A stretch of 64,000 nucleotides of DNA from Azotobacter salinestris (GTDB taxonomy: Bacteria; Pseudomonadota; Gammaproteobacteria; Pseudomonadales; Pseudomonadaceae), in assembly GCF_009363155.1 (NCBI RefSeq), contig NZ_CP045302.1:447001-511000 (forward strand), written 5' to 3'. Positions 1 to 15,984 of this stretch are shown here, piece after piece. Every line of letters begins with the position of its first letter. The first letter of the stretch is position 1. Below the pieces are notes generated by a model that was not told where the DNA came from, ran no database searches, and saw only the letters and a list, made by a program, of their open reading frames with translations. Both the position numbers and the translations under genes were made by a program.

Positions 1-929
1 TCAGGCTCGATGCGTGGCTTCGGCGCTGCGCCCATGAGCTCGCTACGAGGCTTGCGCGACGGGGAGGACTCCGGCGGACGCTGGAATCTGGCCGGAACAT
101 CCACGATGGCTGCGGTGCGGCGCCGAGCTGCAGGCTTGATCGTGGCCGGCTCTTCGTGCACCTCGACCAGCGGCTCCGCGATGCGCGGTTCGGCCACCTG
201 GAACGACTCGCCCCTAGGCTCATCGGCCATGCGGGGCTTGACCGGTCTCTCGGCTTCGCGCAGCTGGGCAACCAGTCGTCTGCGCTCGGCCAGGGTCCCC
301 CACCAACGCCCGACGGCGCCCTGCACCAACTCGAACAAATCGAGGGTGATCTTGCCAGTCAGATCCATGACCCTGAACCAGGACAGATCGGCGAACACTG
401 TCAGTCCGAAAAGGAACAGCGAGAGGAACATCAGCGTGCTGCCCTGCACGTTGAGCGCGTCCAGAGCGAGTTTGCCTAAAACCGAGCCCAAGGCACCGCC
501 GGTAGAGGCTGGCAGATCAGTGGCGGAATGGAAATGAATGTACGCCAGCGCGGAGCCCGCAGGGATCAGGATCGCCAGGCCGGTCAGGCGCCATGAAAAC
601 AGCCAGCCATTCCAAGGCCAAGGCTCATGACGTGCCCGGAACGCCTGAGCCGTCTTGATCACCAGCAGCAGGGGAAAGAGGTAGGCGAAATAGCCAAGGG
701 CCATGAACAGGATGTCGGCGAGCCAGGCGCCTGCCCGACCCGCAGAATTCTGCACCTGCGCCACATTGCTGCTGTGACTCCAGCCGGGATCGGACGAATC
801 GTAGCTCAGCAGCGCCATCCAGAGGTACAGGCAGAGCGCACTCAAGGCGATCAGGGCACCTTCCTTGAGGCGTGAACTCAGCTGTTGCTGCCACGCCGGA
901 AGCCGTACTTTTGTAGAGGATTTCTTCAA
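1..929 (-). CDS. ftsK: DNA translocase FtsK, N-terminal part (runs off left edge)
   Basis: Reading the minus strand from a TTG at 929 gives about 309 residues of an FtsK N terminus: a short basic start, then hydrophobic segments at roughly 20-40, 70-90, 110-130 and 150-170 that make the four-helix membrane domain, then a Pro/Arg/Glu-rich linker that continues beyond base 1. The motor and gamma domains are outside the window. FtsK anchors at the division septum and pumps DNA to resolve chromosome dimers at dif. The TTG start is chosen because AGGAAAAGA lies just upstream and the residues after it (KKSSTKV...WQQQLSSRLKEGALIA) fit the family; no ATG gives this frame. Divergent to trxB, as in P. 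aeruginosa. Confidence 0.9.
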   Translation of the reverse strand, partial: MKKSSTKVRLPAWQQQLSSRLKEGALIALSALCLYLWMALLSYDSSDPGWSHSSNVAQVQNSAGRAGAWLADILFMALGYFAYLFPLLLVIKTAQAFRARHEPWPWNGWLFSWRLTGLAILIPAGSALAYIHFHSATDLPASTGGALGSVLGKLALDALNVQGSTLMFLSLFLFGLTVFADLSWFRVMDLTGKITLDLFELVQGAVGRWWGTLAERRRLVAQLREAERPVKPRMADEPRGESFQVAEPRIAEPLVEVHEEPATIKPAARRRTAAIVDVPARFQRPPESSPSRKPRSELMGAAPKPRIEP

Positions 930-2319
<1,390 letters not shown>

Positions 2320-2326
2320 TCGACTC

Positions 2327-2344
2327 GGCGGGCTTCGGCCCGCC
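2327..2344. terminator. Hairpin after trxB
   Basis: GGCGGGC-TTCG-GCCCGCC, a 7-bp stem with a stable TTCG tetraloop, 7 bases after the trxB stop. It is followed by a C/T mix, not a clean T-run, so termination may be only partial and aat may be read through. Confidence 0.5.
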
Positions 2345-2382
2345 CCTCCTCCATTCATAACTGCTCACACTGCGGCGTCAAC

Positions 2383-3063
2383 ATGCTGACTTGTCTGCAA
2401 CGCGACAGCCTGAACTTCCCCCCCTTGGAGAGAGCCTTGCGCGACCCCAATGGCCTGCTGGCTGTTGGAGGCGACCTCTCGTCCGAACGCCTGATCCAGG
2501 CCTACCGGCATGGCTGCTTTCCCTGGTACCAGGCGGGACAACCCATTCTCTGGTGGTCGCCGGACCCACGCACCGTGCTGTTTCCTCATGAGCTGCATGT
2601 CTCCCGCAGCCTTCGCAAAGTCCTCCGCCAGGAGCGCTTTCAAGTGTCCTTCGATCGAGACTTTTCCGCCGTGATCGAGGCTTGTGCCGGCCCGCGCGAC
2701 TATGCCGACGGCACCTGGATAACTCCAGAAATGAGAAAGGCCTATCAGGAGCTTCACCGCCGCGGCATCGCTCACTCGGTTGAAGTCTGGCAGAGCGGCA
2801 CTCTCGTCGGAGGACTCTATGGCTTGGCGATTGGCCAACTATTCTTTGGCGAGTCCATGTTCAGCCATACCGACAATGCATCCAAGGTTGGCTTTGCAAC
2901 GCTGGTGAGACGACTCGAGCAATGGGGCTTCGTGCTGATCGACTGCCAGATGCCTACCGAGCACCTGCAGAGCCTTGGCGCCCGCAGCATTCCCCGCACC
3001 GAGTTCTCCGACTTTTTGAAACGCCATCTGGACCTGCCGAATACGGCTGACTGGGTCGCCTAG
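2383..3063 (+). CDS. aat: Leucyl/phenylalanyl-tRNA--protein transferase
   Basis: A 226-residue transferase that adds Leu or Phe from aminoacyl-tRNA to proteins with N-terminal Arg or Lys, making primary N-degrons for ClpS/ClpAP. Family marks include FPPLERAL near the start, [17 protein letters not shown] and WWSPDPR in the N-terminal half, and [19 protein letters not shown] in the GNAT-like C-terminal half. It sits upstream of the second N-end-rule transferase (ate) and close to clpA and clpS, so the tagging and degrading parts of one pathway lie within 5 kb. The ribosome-binding site is weak. Confidence 0.96.
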   Translation: MLTCLQRDSLNFPPLERALRDPNGLLAVGGDLSSERLIQAYRHGCFPWYQAGQPILWWSPDPRTVLFPHELHVSRSLRKVLRQERFQVSFDRDFSAVIEACAGPRDYADGTWITPEMRKAYQELHRRGIAHSVEVWQSGTLVGGLYGLAIGQLFFGESMFSHTDNASKVGFATLVRRLEQWGFVLIDCQMPTEHLQSLGARSIPRTEFSDFLKRHLDLPNTADWVA

Positions 3064-3143
3064 TAGAGGCCCACAGCCTGGCATACACTTGATGAGTGCC
3101 GCTGAACGATCACGGCACGCCAAGAGCTTTCCGGGGGTTGATC

Positions 3144-3851
3144 ATGACCGAGCTGGCTCGTCTCAAGTTCTACGCCACGCAACCGCACGCCTGCAGCTAT
3201 CTGCCCGACGAGCAGGCGACGACCCTGTTCCTTGATCCCAGCCAGCCCATGGACATGCACGTCTATGCGGAGCTCTCAGACCTAGGATTCCGGCGCAGCG
3301 GCGATCACCTTTATCGCCCTCATTGCCAGGGCTGCAACGCCTGCATCCCGGCTCGCATCCCTGCCAGGGGCTTCTCACCGAATCGCCAGCAGCGGCGCAT
3401 CCTGAAACGCAATACAGATCTCTCGGTACGAGCCGTACGCCCCAGCTTCACCGAGGAGTATTACAAACTGTATGCACGCTATATCGAACAGCGCCATGCC
3501 GACGGCGATATGCATCCTCCCAATCGAGACCAGTTCTGTACCTTCCTGGTACGCGACCTACCCTTTTCCCGCTTCTACGAGTTTCGCCTTGCCGGGCGCC
3601 TGCTGGCCGTCGCCGTGACCGACGTGCTCTCCAACGGCCTTTCAGCGGTCTATACCTTCTACGACCCCAATGAGGAGCGGCGCAGCCTCGGCCGCTATGC
3701 GATTCTCTGGCAAATTGACGAAGCGGCACGCCTAGGCCTGCAGGCGGTGTATCTGGGTTATTGGATCAAGAATTGCCGAAAGATGAACTACAAGACCCAA
3801 TATCGCCCGATTGAATTGCTGGTAAATCATCGCTGGGTCACTTTGACCTGA
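3144..3851 (+). CDS. ate: Aspartate/glutamate leucyltransferase (Bpt, ATE family)
   Basis: A 235-residue relative of eukaryotic arginyltransferase. Bacterial members (Bpt) move Leu from Leu-tRNA to N-terminal Asp or Glu, feeding ClpS. Conserved cysteines are present at C17 and in CQGCNAC (C61, C64, C67), with YRPHCQGC and [10 protein letters not shown] typical of the family. The start MTELARLKF is chosen over an upstream ATG at 3096 because of the GGGGG site 7-12 bases before it and the usual length. It is 80 bases after aat in the same direction and probably co-transcribed. The older name arginyltransferase would misstate the donor. Confidence 0.93.
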   Translation: MTELARLKFYATQPHACSYLPDEQATTLFLDPSQPMDMHVYAELSDLGFRRSGDHLYRPHCQGCNACIPARIPARGFSPNRQQRRILKRNTDLSVRAVRPSFTEEYYKLYARYIEQRHADGDMHPPNRDQFCTFLVRDLPFSRFYEFRLAGRLLAVAVTDVLSNGLSAVYTFYDPNEERRSLGRYAILWQIDEAARLGLQAVYLGYWIKNCRKMNYKTQYRPIELLVNHRWVTLT

Positions 3852-3953
3852 GAACTCTTGGCGTCAACAGCCATTTTCAGGCACAATGCACGCCGTTTTG
3901 CTCGGCGTGCCAACTACGTTGGGCCATTCACTGCATACCGAGGGCTTTATTGA

Positions 3954-4172
3954 ATGTCGAAAGAAGACAGCTTCGAAATGGAAGGCACTGTCGTCGACAC
4001 CCTGCCCAACACCATGTTCCGCGTGGAGTTGGAAAACGGGCACGTCGTTACCGCGCATATTTCCGGCAAGATGCGCAAGAATTACATCCGTATCCTCACC
4101 GGGGACAAGGTACGCGTCGAGCTGACTCCTTACGACCTGAGCAAGGGCCGCATCACCTATCGCGCCCGCTGA
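3954..4172 (+). CDS. infA: Translation initiation factor IF-1
   Basis: A 72-residue S1/OB-fold protein, full length, with the near-invariant [12 protein letters not shown] start and [18 protein letters not shown] end. It binds the ribosomal A site during initiation. It has its own 102-base upstream spacer after ate and ends at a strong terminator shared with convergent clpA. Confidence 0.98.
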
Positions 4173-4184
4173 GACGGACCCAAT

Positions 4185-4213
4185 AAAAACGCCCGGCCAA
4201 GCCGGGCGTTTTT
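4185..4213. terminator. Bidirectional Rho-independent terminator between infA and clpA
   Basis: AAAAACGCCCGGC, loop CAA, GCCGGGCGTTTTT. The stem is 13 bp counting the A/T ends and has a T-run in both directions, so it can end both the infA transcript and the clpA transcript. Confidence 0.92.
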
Positions 4214-4243
4214 CATTCCAACGACCTCTCGTCGCAACTGCAC

Positions 4244-6514
4244 TCAGGCCACTTCGGCGGCAGTCTCGAAATCGAACGAAAGCTCTCCACCCTTCAGGTC
4301 GATATGCACCATTCCTCCGTGCTCGGCCAGTTCGCCAAAGAGAATCTCCTCGGCCAAGGGACGCTTGATCTTGTCCTGAATCAGGCGAGCCATCGGCCGC
4401 GCACCCATCTGAGCATCATATCCATGCTCGGCAAGCCAACCACGCGCCTGCTCGGAAACATCCAGCTGTACATGCTTGTCTTCCAGCTGCGCCTGAAGCT
4501 CGGTAAGGAACTTGTCAACGATGCTCTTGATCACCTCATGACTCAGACGACCGAACTGGATAATGGTGTCCAAACGGTTGCGGAACTCGGGCGTGAAGCT
4601 CTTCTTGATCACCTCCATGGCATCGGAAGAGTGATCCTGCAAGGTGAAGCCGATCGAGGCACGGGCCGCGGTCTCCGCACCGGCGTTGGTGGTCATGATG
4701 ATGATGACACTGCGGAAATCAGCCTTGCGCCCGTTGTTGTCGGTCAGCGTGCCATGGTCCATGACCTGCAGGAGCAGGTTGAACACTTCGGGATGCGCCT
4801 TTTCGATCTCGTCCAACAACAGTACGCAGTGCGGCTGCTTGGTGATCGCCTCGGTCAAAAGCCCTCCCTGGTCGAAGCCGACATACCCCGGAGGCGCGCC
4901 GATCAGACGCGAAACGGTGTGCCGCTCCATATACTCGGACATGTCGAAGCGCACCAGTTCCACCCCTAGCGCCTTGGCCAACTGCCGAGCGACTTCGGTC
5001 TTGCCCACCCCTGTAGGTCCAGCGAAGAGGAAGGAGCCGACCGGCTTGTCCGGCGATTTCAGGCCAGCCCGCGACAGCTTGATTGCCGTGGCGAGCGAGT
5101 CGATCGCGGCATCCTGACCGAATACGGTCAATTTGAGATCGCGCTCGAGGTTGCGCAGCAACTCCTTGTCGGAGGTGGAGACATGCTTGGGCGGAATACG
5201 GGCGATCTTGGCAACGATGTCCTCCACCTGAGCCACATCGATAAGCTTGGCACGCCGATCCTCCGGCTGGAGACGCTGGAATGCGCCAGCCTCGTCGATG
5301 ACGTCAATGGCCTTGTCAGGCATATGACGATCATTGATGTAACGGGAAGACAGCTCCGCGGCAGCCCGCAGTGCCTCATCGCTGTACTCGATGCCATGAT
5401 GCTGCTCGAAACGCGGCTTGAGTCCACGGAGAATACCCACCGTATCCTCGACCGAAGGCTCGATCACATCGACCTTCTGGAAGCGCCGCGCCAAGGCGCG
5501 ATCTTTCTCGAAGATGCCCCGGAACTCCTGGAAGGTGGTCGAGCCGATGCAGCGGATCTCGCCAGACGAGAGCAGCGGCTTGAGCAGGTTCGAGGCATCC
5601 ATTACTCCGCCGGAAGCAGCGCCGGCGCCGATGATGGTGTGAATCTCGTCGATGAACAGGATGGCGTGTGGTTTCTTGCGCAGCTCGTTGAGCAATGCCT
5701 TGAAGCGCTTCTCGAAATCACCACGATACTTGGTACCAGCGAGCAGCGCACCAAGGTCGAGAGAATACACGACGCTATGTGCCAGAAGATCCGGAACCTG
5801 ATTGTCGACGATGCGCTTGGCCAGACCCTCAGCAATGGCCGTCTTGCCGACACCGGCCTCACCCACCAGCAGGGGATTGTTCTTGCGCCGCCGAGCCAGG
5901 ATCTGCGCGACCCGCTCGACCTCGAACTCACGCCCGACCAGCGGATCGATCCGCCCCTGACGAGCCAGTTCATTCAGATTGCTGGCATAGGCCTCCAAGG
6001 GATGACCGGCAGCAGAAGCGTCTCCACCCTCTTCGTCCTGCATCTCATGCTCGCTATCTGGATGATCGCCATGTCCCGGCACTTTGGAAATGCCATGAGC
6101 AATGTAGTTCACCACATCTATGCGAGCCACACTCTGCTGCTTGAGCAGAAATACAGCCTGGCTTTCCTGTTCGCTGAAGATGGCCACGAGCACATTGGCG
6201 CCGGTCACCTCTCGCTTGCCGGAGCTCTGAACATGGAAGACCGCGCGCTGCAGCACCCGCTGGAAGCCAAGGGTCGGCTGAGTCTCGCGCTCTTCGTCAT
6301 GCTGTGGAATCAGGGGGGTCGTGGAGTCGATGAACTCCTGCAGGTCATGCCGGAGCTTGTCGATATTCGCACCGCAGGCCCGCAGTACGGCAGCCGCGGC
6401 TTCGTTGTCCAGAAGCGCCAGCAGGAGGTGCTCCACCGTCATGAACTCATGACGTTTTGCGCGAGCCTCCTTGAAGGCAAGATTGAGAGTGACTTCGAGC
6501 TCACGGTTCAACAT
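4244..6514 (-). CDS. clpA: ATP-dependent Clp protease ATP-binding subunit ClpA
   Basis: A 756-residue AAA+ unfoldase that feeds proteins to ClpP. The N-domain covers about 1-140, an acidic linker with [11 protein letters not shown] about 155-165, and two ATPase modules follow: Walker A GEAGVGKT at 218-225 with Walker B LFIDEIH, and a second Walker A GPTGVGKT near 500 with LLLDEIEKA. An IGF tripeptide in ARASIGFT fits the ClpP-docking loop. A GAGGTGA site precedes the ATG. It lies 29 bases downstream of clpS on the same strand, so adaptor and unfoldase are co-expressed. Confidence 0.97.
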   Translation of the reverse strand: MLNRELEVTLNLAFKEARAKRHEFMTVEHLLLALLDNEAAAAVLRACGANIDKLRHDLQEFIDSTTPLIPQHDEERETQPTLGFQRVLQRAVFHVQSSGKREVTGANVLVAIFSEQESQAVFLLKQQSVARIDVVNYIAHGISKVPGHGDHPDSEHEMQDEEGGDASAAGHPLEAYASNLNELARQGRIDPLVGREFEVERVAQILARRRKNNPLLVGEAGVGKTAIAEGLAKRIVDNQVPDLLAHSVVYSLDLGALLAGTKYRGDFEKRFKALLNELRKKPHAILFIDEIHTIIGAGAASGGVMDASNLLKPLLSSGEIRCIGSTTFQEFRGIFEKDRALARRFQKVDVIEPSVEDTVGILRGLKPRFEQHHGIEYSDEALRAAAELSSRYINDRHMPDKAIDVIDEAGAFQRLQPEDRRAKLIDVAQVEDIVAKIARIPPKHVSTSDKELLRNLERDLKLTVFGQDAAIDSLATAIKLSRAGLKSPDKPVGSFLFAGPTGVGKTEVARQLAKALGVELVRFDMSEYMERHTVSRLIGAPPGYVGFDQGGLLTEAITKQPHCVLLLDEIEKAHPEVFNLLLQVMDHGTLTDNNGRKADFRSVIIIMTTNAGAETAARASIGFTLQDHSSDAMEVIKKSFTPEFRNRLDTIIQFGRLSHEVIKSIVDKFLTELQAQLEDKHVQLDVSEQARGWLAEHGYDAQMGARPMARLIQDKIKRPLAEEILFGELAEHGGMVHIDLKGGELSFDFETAAEVA

Positions 6515-6543
6515 AGCTTCACCTCATACCCAAGCGGTCGGCA

Positions 6544-6906
6544 TTAACCGTCCTTCTCGATCTCACAGAGCAGCGGATGCTGGCATTCCCTTGCATATTG
6601 GTTGACCTGCATGGCCTTGGTTTCCGCAACGTCACGAGTAAACATTCCACACACTGCCCGCCCCTCTGTATGGACAGTCAGCATGACTTTCGTTGCCAAC
6701 TCGCGGTTAAGGTTGAAAAATTTCTCCAGCACTTCGACCACGAAATCCATCGGCGTGTAGTCGTCGTTGAACATTACCACCTTATACATGGGTGGCACCT
6801 TCAGCGCAGGCTTGGATTCCTGCACGACCAGCCCATAAGAGTCGTCCTCGTGCGGCTCTGGACGGTCCTGACAGAATGTTAGTCGAATCTCAGTGCTTGC
6901 GAACAT
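6544..6906 (-). CDS. clpS: ATP-dependent Clp protease adaptor ClpS
   Basis: A 120-residue adaptor that delivers N-degron substrates to ClpAP. The core shows [19 protein letters not shown] (N-degron pocket, with the DDYTPM signature) and [19 protein letters not shown]. An upstream in-frame start at 7050 would add 48 residues unlike the family. ATG 6906 is preferred: it gives normal length, and GGAAG lies upstream. Substrates would be produced by the Aat and Ate transferases encoded a few kb away. Confidence 0.95.
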   Translation of the reverse strand: MFASTEIRLTFCQDRPEPHEDDSYGLVVQESKPALKVPPMYKVVMFNDDYTPMDFVVEVLEKFFNLNRELATKVMLTVHTEGRAVCGMFTRDVAETKAMQVNQYARECQHPLLCEIEKDG

Positions 6907-7130
6907 GCTGGACAAGCTTCCGGTTGAACGAATACGGATACTAGAGGGATTTAGCACGCTCAGGCAGCCAAGCACAGCCCCGCCTTGACTATCGGCCAAA
7001 CAATGATAAAAACAATGGGTACCCAAGAGGGTGTTCAGGGGTCCGATCATGTCCCGGCTAAGGTCGAGCGTGGTAAGGGGCCAAGGCGGATGATACTCCA
7101 GTGACGGAGTCTTTGCAGAGGGATGTCGGC

Positions 7131-7409
7131 ATGCTAAGCGGCAAGGTCAAGTGGTTCAACAACGCAAAGGGATATGGATTCATCGTGGCAGATGGCCGCG
7201 ACGAAGATTTGTTCGCCCATTATTCGGCCATTCAAATGGATGGCTACAAGACCTTGAAAGCCGGTCAGGCGGTGACTTTCGAGCTACTGCAAGGCCCAAA
7301 GGGGCTTCATGCAATCAATATCCGCCCCTGCCCGGCGCCGGCCGAGAACTCGGCCAAGCTCAGCCTGACACAACCATCCTCCCTTACGGATATTGCCGGC
7401 ACTTTATAG
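7131..7409 (+). CDS. cspD: Cold-shock-like protein CspD
   Basis: A 92-residue single cold-shock domain. RNA-binding motifs KGYGFI (13-18) and DLFAHYSAI (about 26-34) are intact, and the domain starts [11 protein letters not shown]. In E. coli CspD inhibits replication in stationary phase; its placement divergent from clpS is conserved. The start at 7131 has AGAGGGA before it, which an upstream in-frame ATG-like start at 7101 lacks. The C-terminal tail after GLHAINIRP is low in complexity and variable in the family. Confidence 0.93.
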   Translation: MLSGKVKWFNNAKGYGFIVADGRDEDLFAHYSAIQMDGYKTLKAGQAVTFELLQGPKGLHAINIRPCPAPAENSAKLSLTQPSSLTDIAGTL

Positions 7410-10220
<2,811 letters not shown>

Positions 10221-10275
10221 GACGCCACGCCAAGCGTTAGGGAGGCGAGCCGTCTCGCCTCCGCCGCCTGACCGA

Positions 10276-10297
10276 ACCCCGGCTTCACAGCCGGGGT
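10276..10297 (+). terminator. Terminator after idh
   Basis: ACCCCGGCT-TCAC-AGCCGGGGT, a 9-bp stem with a 4-base loop, followed by CCTTGTTTC. The weak T-run suggests moderate termination. Confidence 0.75.
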
Positions 10298-10482
10298 CCT
10301 TGTTTCAGCCTCCCTATCAGCCACTATGGCAGCTTGCGTGAAGGTAGATCCGCCTCTAGCTTCACCCACAAGAAGATGGCGCCACTCGCCGCCCCCATCC
10401 TGGCAATAAAATTTCATCATGCCGCCGCAAAAGATGGTGCCGCGTATAATGCACAACCATCAGCAAGCATCCGGACCCATTT

Positions 10483-10917
10483 ATGGATTGGCAGGCACAC
10501 GTCACCGTCGCTACTATCGTGGAAGACAACGGCCTCTTCCTTCTGGTAGAGGAACTGCAGGACGGGCGCCCTGTCCTCAATCAACCCGCCGGACACCTCG
10601 AACCCGACGAGAGTCTGACCGAGGCCGCCCTGCGTGAGACCCTGGAGGAAACCGGCTGGCAGGTAGAACTCACGGCGGTGATCGGTATCTACCTCTACAG
10701 CGCTCCCAACGGCGTGACCTATCAGCGCGTCTGCTTCGCTGCGCGCCCCCTGCAGCCAGTCGCCGGCTATGAACTCGACGAGGGCATTATTGGCCCCCGC
10801 TGGCTGAGTCGCGAGCAGTTGCTTGCGCACCGGGAATGCTGGCGCAGCCCACTCGTGCTGCGCTGCATTGACGACTACCTGAGCGGAGAGCGCTTCCCGC
10901 TGAGCCTTATTCGCTGA
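10483..10917 (+). CDS. nudJ: Nudix hydrolase NudJ-like
   Basis: A 144-residue Nudix protein. The Nudix box begins at G37 ([18 protein letters not shown]) and ends with EETGW, with R51, E52, E55 and E56 as the metal-binding core. E. coli NudJ hydrolyses thiamin pyrophosphate precursors and nucleoside di/triphosphates and sits directly before mnmA, hflD and purB, the same order as here; that synteny is the reason for the name. A perfect TATAAT (10445-10450) precedes the gene without a good -35. Substrate here is not known. Confidence 0.88.
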   Translation: MDWQAHVTVATIVEDNGLFLLVEELQDGRPVLNQPAGHLEPDESLTEAALRETLEETGWQVELTAVIGIYLYSAPNGVTYQRVCFAARPLQPVAGYELDEGIIGPRWLSREQLLAHRECWRSPLVLRCIDDYLSGERFPLSLIR

Positions 10918-10988
10918 ACGGTTCGCATCTTCGCAGCCAGACCCACGACCCTGATAGAATCCTCCCTTTTCAGGACCCGACTCTTCCT

Positions 10989-12103
10989 ATGCATGACCCC
11001 GCCCATACCCGCGTGATCGTCGGCATGTCCGGCGGCGTGGACTCTTCCGTTTCCGCCCTCCTGCTCCTGCAACAGGGATATCAGGTGGAAGGCCTGTTCA
11101 TGAAGAACTGGGAGGAAGACGACGGCACCGAATATTGCACGGCCAAGGAGGACCTTGCGGACGCACAGGCCGTCTGCGACAAAATCGGCATCAGGCTGCA
11201 TACCGCCAACTTCGCTGCCGAGTACTGGGACAACGTATTCGAGCACTTTCTCGCCGAGTACCAGGCCGGGCGCACGCCGAACCCGGACATCCTGTGCAAC
11301 CGCGAAATCAAGTTCAGGGCCTTCCTCGATTACGCACTGTCGCTTGGTGCCGACATGATAGCAACAGGGCACTACGTGCGGCGGCGCGATACCGAGAGCA
11401 GAACCGAACTGCTCAAGGGGCTGGATCCCAACAAGGACCAGAGCTATTTCCTGCATGCCGTGGGTGGCGAGCAACTGGCCAAATCCTTGTTTCCGATCGG
11501 GGAGCTGGAAAAGCCGGCTGTGCGCGCCATCGCCGAGCTGCATGGACTGGCCACGGCCAGGAAAAAGGACTCCACCGGGATCTGCTTCATCGGCGAGCGT
11601 CGCTTCAGTGATTTTCTCAAGCAGTACCTGCCTGCCCAGCCAGGCCCCATCGAGACCACCGACGGCAAGGTTATCGGCCAGCACCATGGCTTGATGTATC
11701 ACACCATTGGCCAGCGCCAGGGGCTCGGCATCGGCGGGATGAAGGATGCTGCCGATGACCCCTGGTATGTGCTGGCCAAGGATCTGACTCGCAATGTATT
11801 GATCGTCGGCCAGAGCAATCAGCACCCCTGGCTGTTCTCCCGGGCTCTGCACGCTTCGGAGATGTTCTGGGTGAATCCGCTCGACTTTCCGCTCCCGCGC
11901 CCCCTGACCGCCAAGGTTCGTTATCGACAGAGCGACCAGACCTGCACTCTGGAAAAGACCGCCGGCGGCTTCCGTGTCCTGTTCGACGAGCCCCAGCGCG
12001 CCGTGACTCCCGGTCAATCGGTGGTGCTCTACGATGGCGAGATCTGCCTGGGAGGCGGCGTCATCGAGTGGGCCGAGCCCTGGAGCCGCGAGGACAAGCA
12101 GCC

Positions 12104-12107
<4 letters not shown>
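10989..12107 (+). CDS. mnmA: tRNA-specific 2-thiouridylase MnmA
   Basis: A 372-residue enzyme that thiolates U34 of tRNA-Lys, -Glu and -Gln, using sulphur relayed from IscS by the Tus system. The PP-loop SGGVDSS is at 14-20, and the two catalytic cysteines fall in [12 protein letters not shown] (C103) and [12 protein letters not shown] (C199). A TAGAAT element at 10955-10960 and AGGA before the ATG support an own promoter and this start. Its stop overlaps the hflD start by four bases (ATGA). Confidence 0.97.
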
Positions 12108-14192
<2,085 letters not shown>

Positions 14193-14211
14193 TTTCGTCT
14201 CGTCATCTCCA

Positions 14212-14235
14212 CGCCCGGCAGTGCCGGGCGTTTTT
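14212..14235 (+). terminator. Rho-independent terminator after purB
   Basis: CGCCCGGC-AGT-GCCGGGCG followed by TTTTTATTTT: an 8-bp GC stem, 3-base loop and a long T-run. The core is nearly the same as the infA/clpA terminator. Confidence 0.93.
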
Positions 14236-14270
14236 ATTTTCAGCTCTCCTTGTAGAGCAAGGGATTAGTC

Positions 14271-15437
14271 ATGACTTCTGATCTTCCACTTCAATTTTTG
14301 GGCGGCATCAGCGCACGCGAGTTCCTGCGCGACTACTGGCAGAAAAAGCCCCTGCTGATCCGTCAGGCCATCCCCGGTTTCGAAAGCCCCATCTCGCCGG
14401 ACGAACTGGCCGGCCTGTCGCTCGAGGAAGAAGTCGAGTCGCGCCTGATCATCGAGCACGGTACCCATCCTTGGGAACTGCGTCGCGGCCCGTTCGACGA
14501 GGAAACCTACCAGAACCTGCCCGAGCGCGACTGGACCCTGCTGGTCCAGGCCGTCGACCAGTTCGTTCCCGAAGTCGCCGAACTGCTGGAAAACTTCCGC
14601 TTTCTGCCCAGCTGGCGCATCGACGACGTGATGATCAGCTATGCCGCTCCCGGAGGCGGCGTAGGGCCACATTACGACAACTACGACGTATTCCTGCTGC
14701 AGGGTTACGGCAAGCGGCGTTGGCGGACCGGCCAGATGTGCGACAGCAACAGCCCGTTGCTGAAGCATGCCGATCTGCGCATCCTCGCCGAATTCCAGAG
14801 TGGCGAGGAGTGGGTGCTGGAACCCGGCGACATGCTTTATCTGCCGCCCCGCCTGGCCCACTTCGGTACCGCGGTCGATGATTGCATGACCTATTCGGTG
14901 GGCTTCCGTGCCCCCAGTGCAGCGGAAGTGCTGACCCATTTCACCGACTTCCTGGCCCAGTTCCTGCCCGACGAGGAGCGCTACGGCGATCCGGACATAC
15001 GCCCCTGCGAGGACCCGCACCAGATCCAGCGCGACGCCCTGGAGCGCCTCAAGAACCTGATCCAGGAACACATGGGCGACGAGCGCCTGCTGCTCACCTG
15101 GTTCGGCCAGTTCATGACCGAACCGCGCTATCCCGAACTGGTCGCTGGCGCGGAAATGCCGGAGCAGGACTTCCTGGCCAGCCTGGAGGAAGGCGGCGTG
15201 CTGATCCGCAACCCGAGCGCCCGCCTGGCCTGGTCAGAGGTTGGCCAGGACCTGCTGCTGTTCGCCAGTGGCCAGAGCCGTCTGCTCCCCGGTCGCCTGC
15301 GCGAACTGCTCAAGCTGATCTGCAGCGCCGATGCCCTGCATGCAGACAACCTCGCTTCCTGGGTAGCGGATGAGGACGGCCGTCAGCTCCTCTGGCAACT
15401 GCTCGTGCAAGGCAGTCTGGAGTTTGCCGATGACTGA
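14271..15437 (+). CDS. roxA: Ribosomal protein uL16 arginine hydroxylase RoxA-like (JmjC cupin)
   Basis: A 388-residue Fe(II)/2-oxoglutarate oxygenase of the YcfD/RoxA family. In E. coli it hydroxylates an arginine of ribosomal protein L16. The iron triad is visible as H134 and D136 in VGPHYDNYD and H197 in RLAHFG; the fold ends with a winged-helix region after about 250. Length fits the family. It follows the purB terminator with a 35-base leader, and its stop overlaps the start of the next gene, so the pair is co-translated. Confidence 0.9.
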   Translation: MTSDLPLQFLGGISAREFLRDYWQKKPLLIRQAIPGFESPISPDELAGLSLEEEVESRLIIEHGTHPWELRRGPFDEETYQNLPERDWTLLVQAVDQFVPEVAELLENFRFLPSWRIDDVMISYAAPGGGVGPHYDNYDVFLLQGYGKRRWRTGQMCDSNSPLLKHADLRILAEFQSGEEWVLEPGDMLYLPPRLAHFGTAVDDCMTYSVGFRAPSAAEVLTHFTDFLAQFLPDEERYGDPDIRPCEDPHQIQRDALERLKNLIQEHMGDERLLLTWFGQFMTEPRYPELVAGAEMPEQDFLASLEEGGVLIRNPSARLAWSEVGQDLLLFASGQSRLLPGRLRELLKLICSADALHADNLASWVADEDGRQLLWQLLVQGSLEFADD

Positions 15438-15855
15438 AATCCGGGTGCGGATCGCCGATTGGCAGAAGGACAATGACGATATCCGGCGAATCCGCGACAG
15501 CGTTTTCATCGCCGAACAAGCGGTTCCCCCCGAGCTGGAATGGGATAGCGAGGATGAAGAGGCCGTCCACTTCCTCGCCTTCGCGGGAAAATTCGCCGTG
15601 GGAACGGTACGCCTGCTGAGAGACGGACATATCGGCCGTGTTGCAGTGCTCAAGGACTGGCGCGGCCTGAAGATCGGCAATGCATTGATGCACGCGGCGA
15701 TCGCCGAAGCCGGGAGCCGCGGCCTCCACCACCTGGTCCTGAGCGCCCAGGTACACGCCATACGCTTCTACGAACGCCTGGGATTCGTGATAGTCAGCGA
15801 TGAATACCTCGATGCCGGCATCCCCCATGTGGAGATGGTGCGCCAGGCCGACTGA
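15430..15855 (+). CDS. GNAT-family N-acetyltransferase
   Basis: A 141-residue GCN5-related acetyltransferase. The acetyl-CoA motif A reads RVAVLKDWRGLKIG (about 70-83), after a VGTVRLL strand, and HHLVLSAQVHAIRFYERLGF forms motif B. The layout resembles the ElaA/YjcF subgroup. The ATG lies inside the last codons of roxA (8-base overlap ending at the roxA stop), so translation is probably coupled. The substrate cannot be read from sequence; coupling to a ribosomal oxygenase might hint at a protein target, but that is inference only. Confidence 0.85.
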   Translation: MTEIRVRIADWQKDNDDIRRIRDSVFIAEQAVPPELEWDSEDEEAVHFLAFAGKFAVGTVRLLRDGHIGRVAVLKDWRGLKIGNALMHAAIAEAGSRGLHHLVLSAQVHAIRFYERLGFVIVSDEYLDAGIPHVEMVRQAD

Positions 15856-15864
15856 GCCCTGCGA

Positions 15865-15903
15865 ACGTCCTGCACGCCCCTCCCCGGCGGGCATGCAGGA
15901 CGT
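15865..15903. terminator. Long hairpin after the acetyltransferase gene
   Basis: ACGTCCTGCA at 15865-15874 pairs with TGCAGGACGT at 15894-15903, with extra GCCC/GGGC pairing inside. It lies 9 bases after the stop and has no T-run. Probably the 3' end or a stabiliser of the roxA transcript. Confidence 0.55.
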
Positions 15904-15984
15904 GACCTGCGCTCCTCCCCTGCAGACTCCCCCCGCCCCATCCCCCTAGAATGTCGGCATACTGGTTTCCCTGCCGAGTTCCCC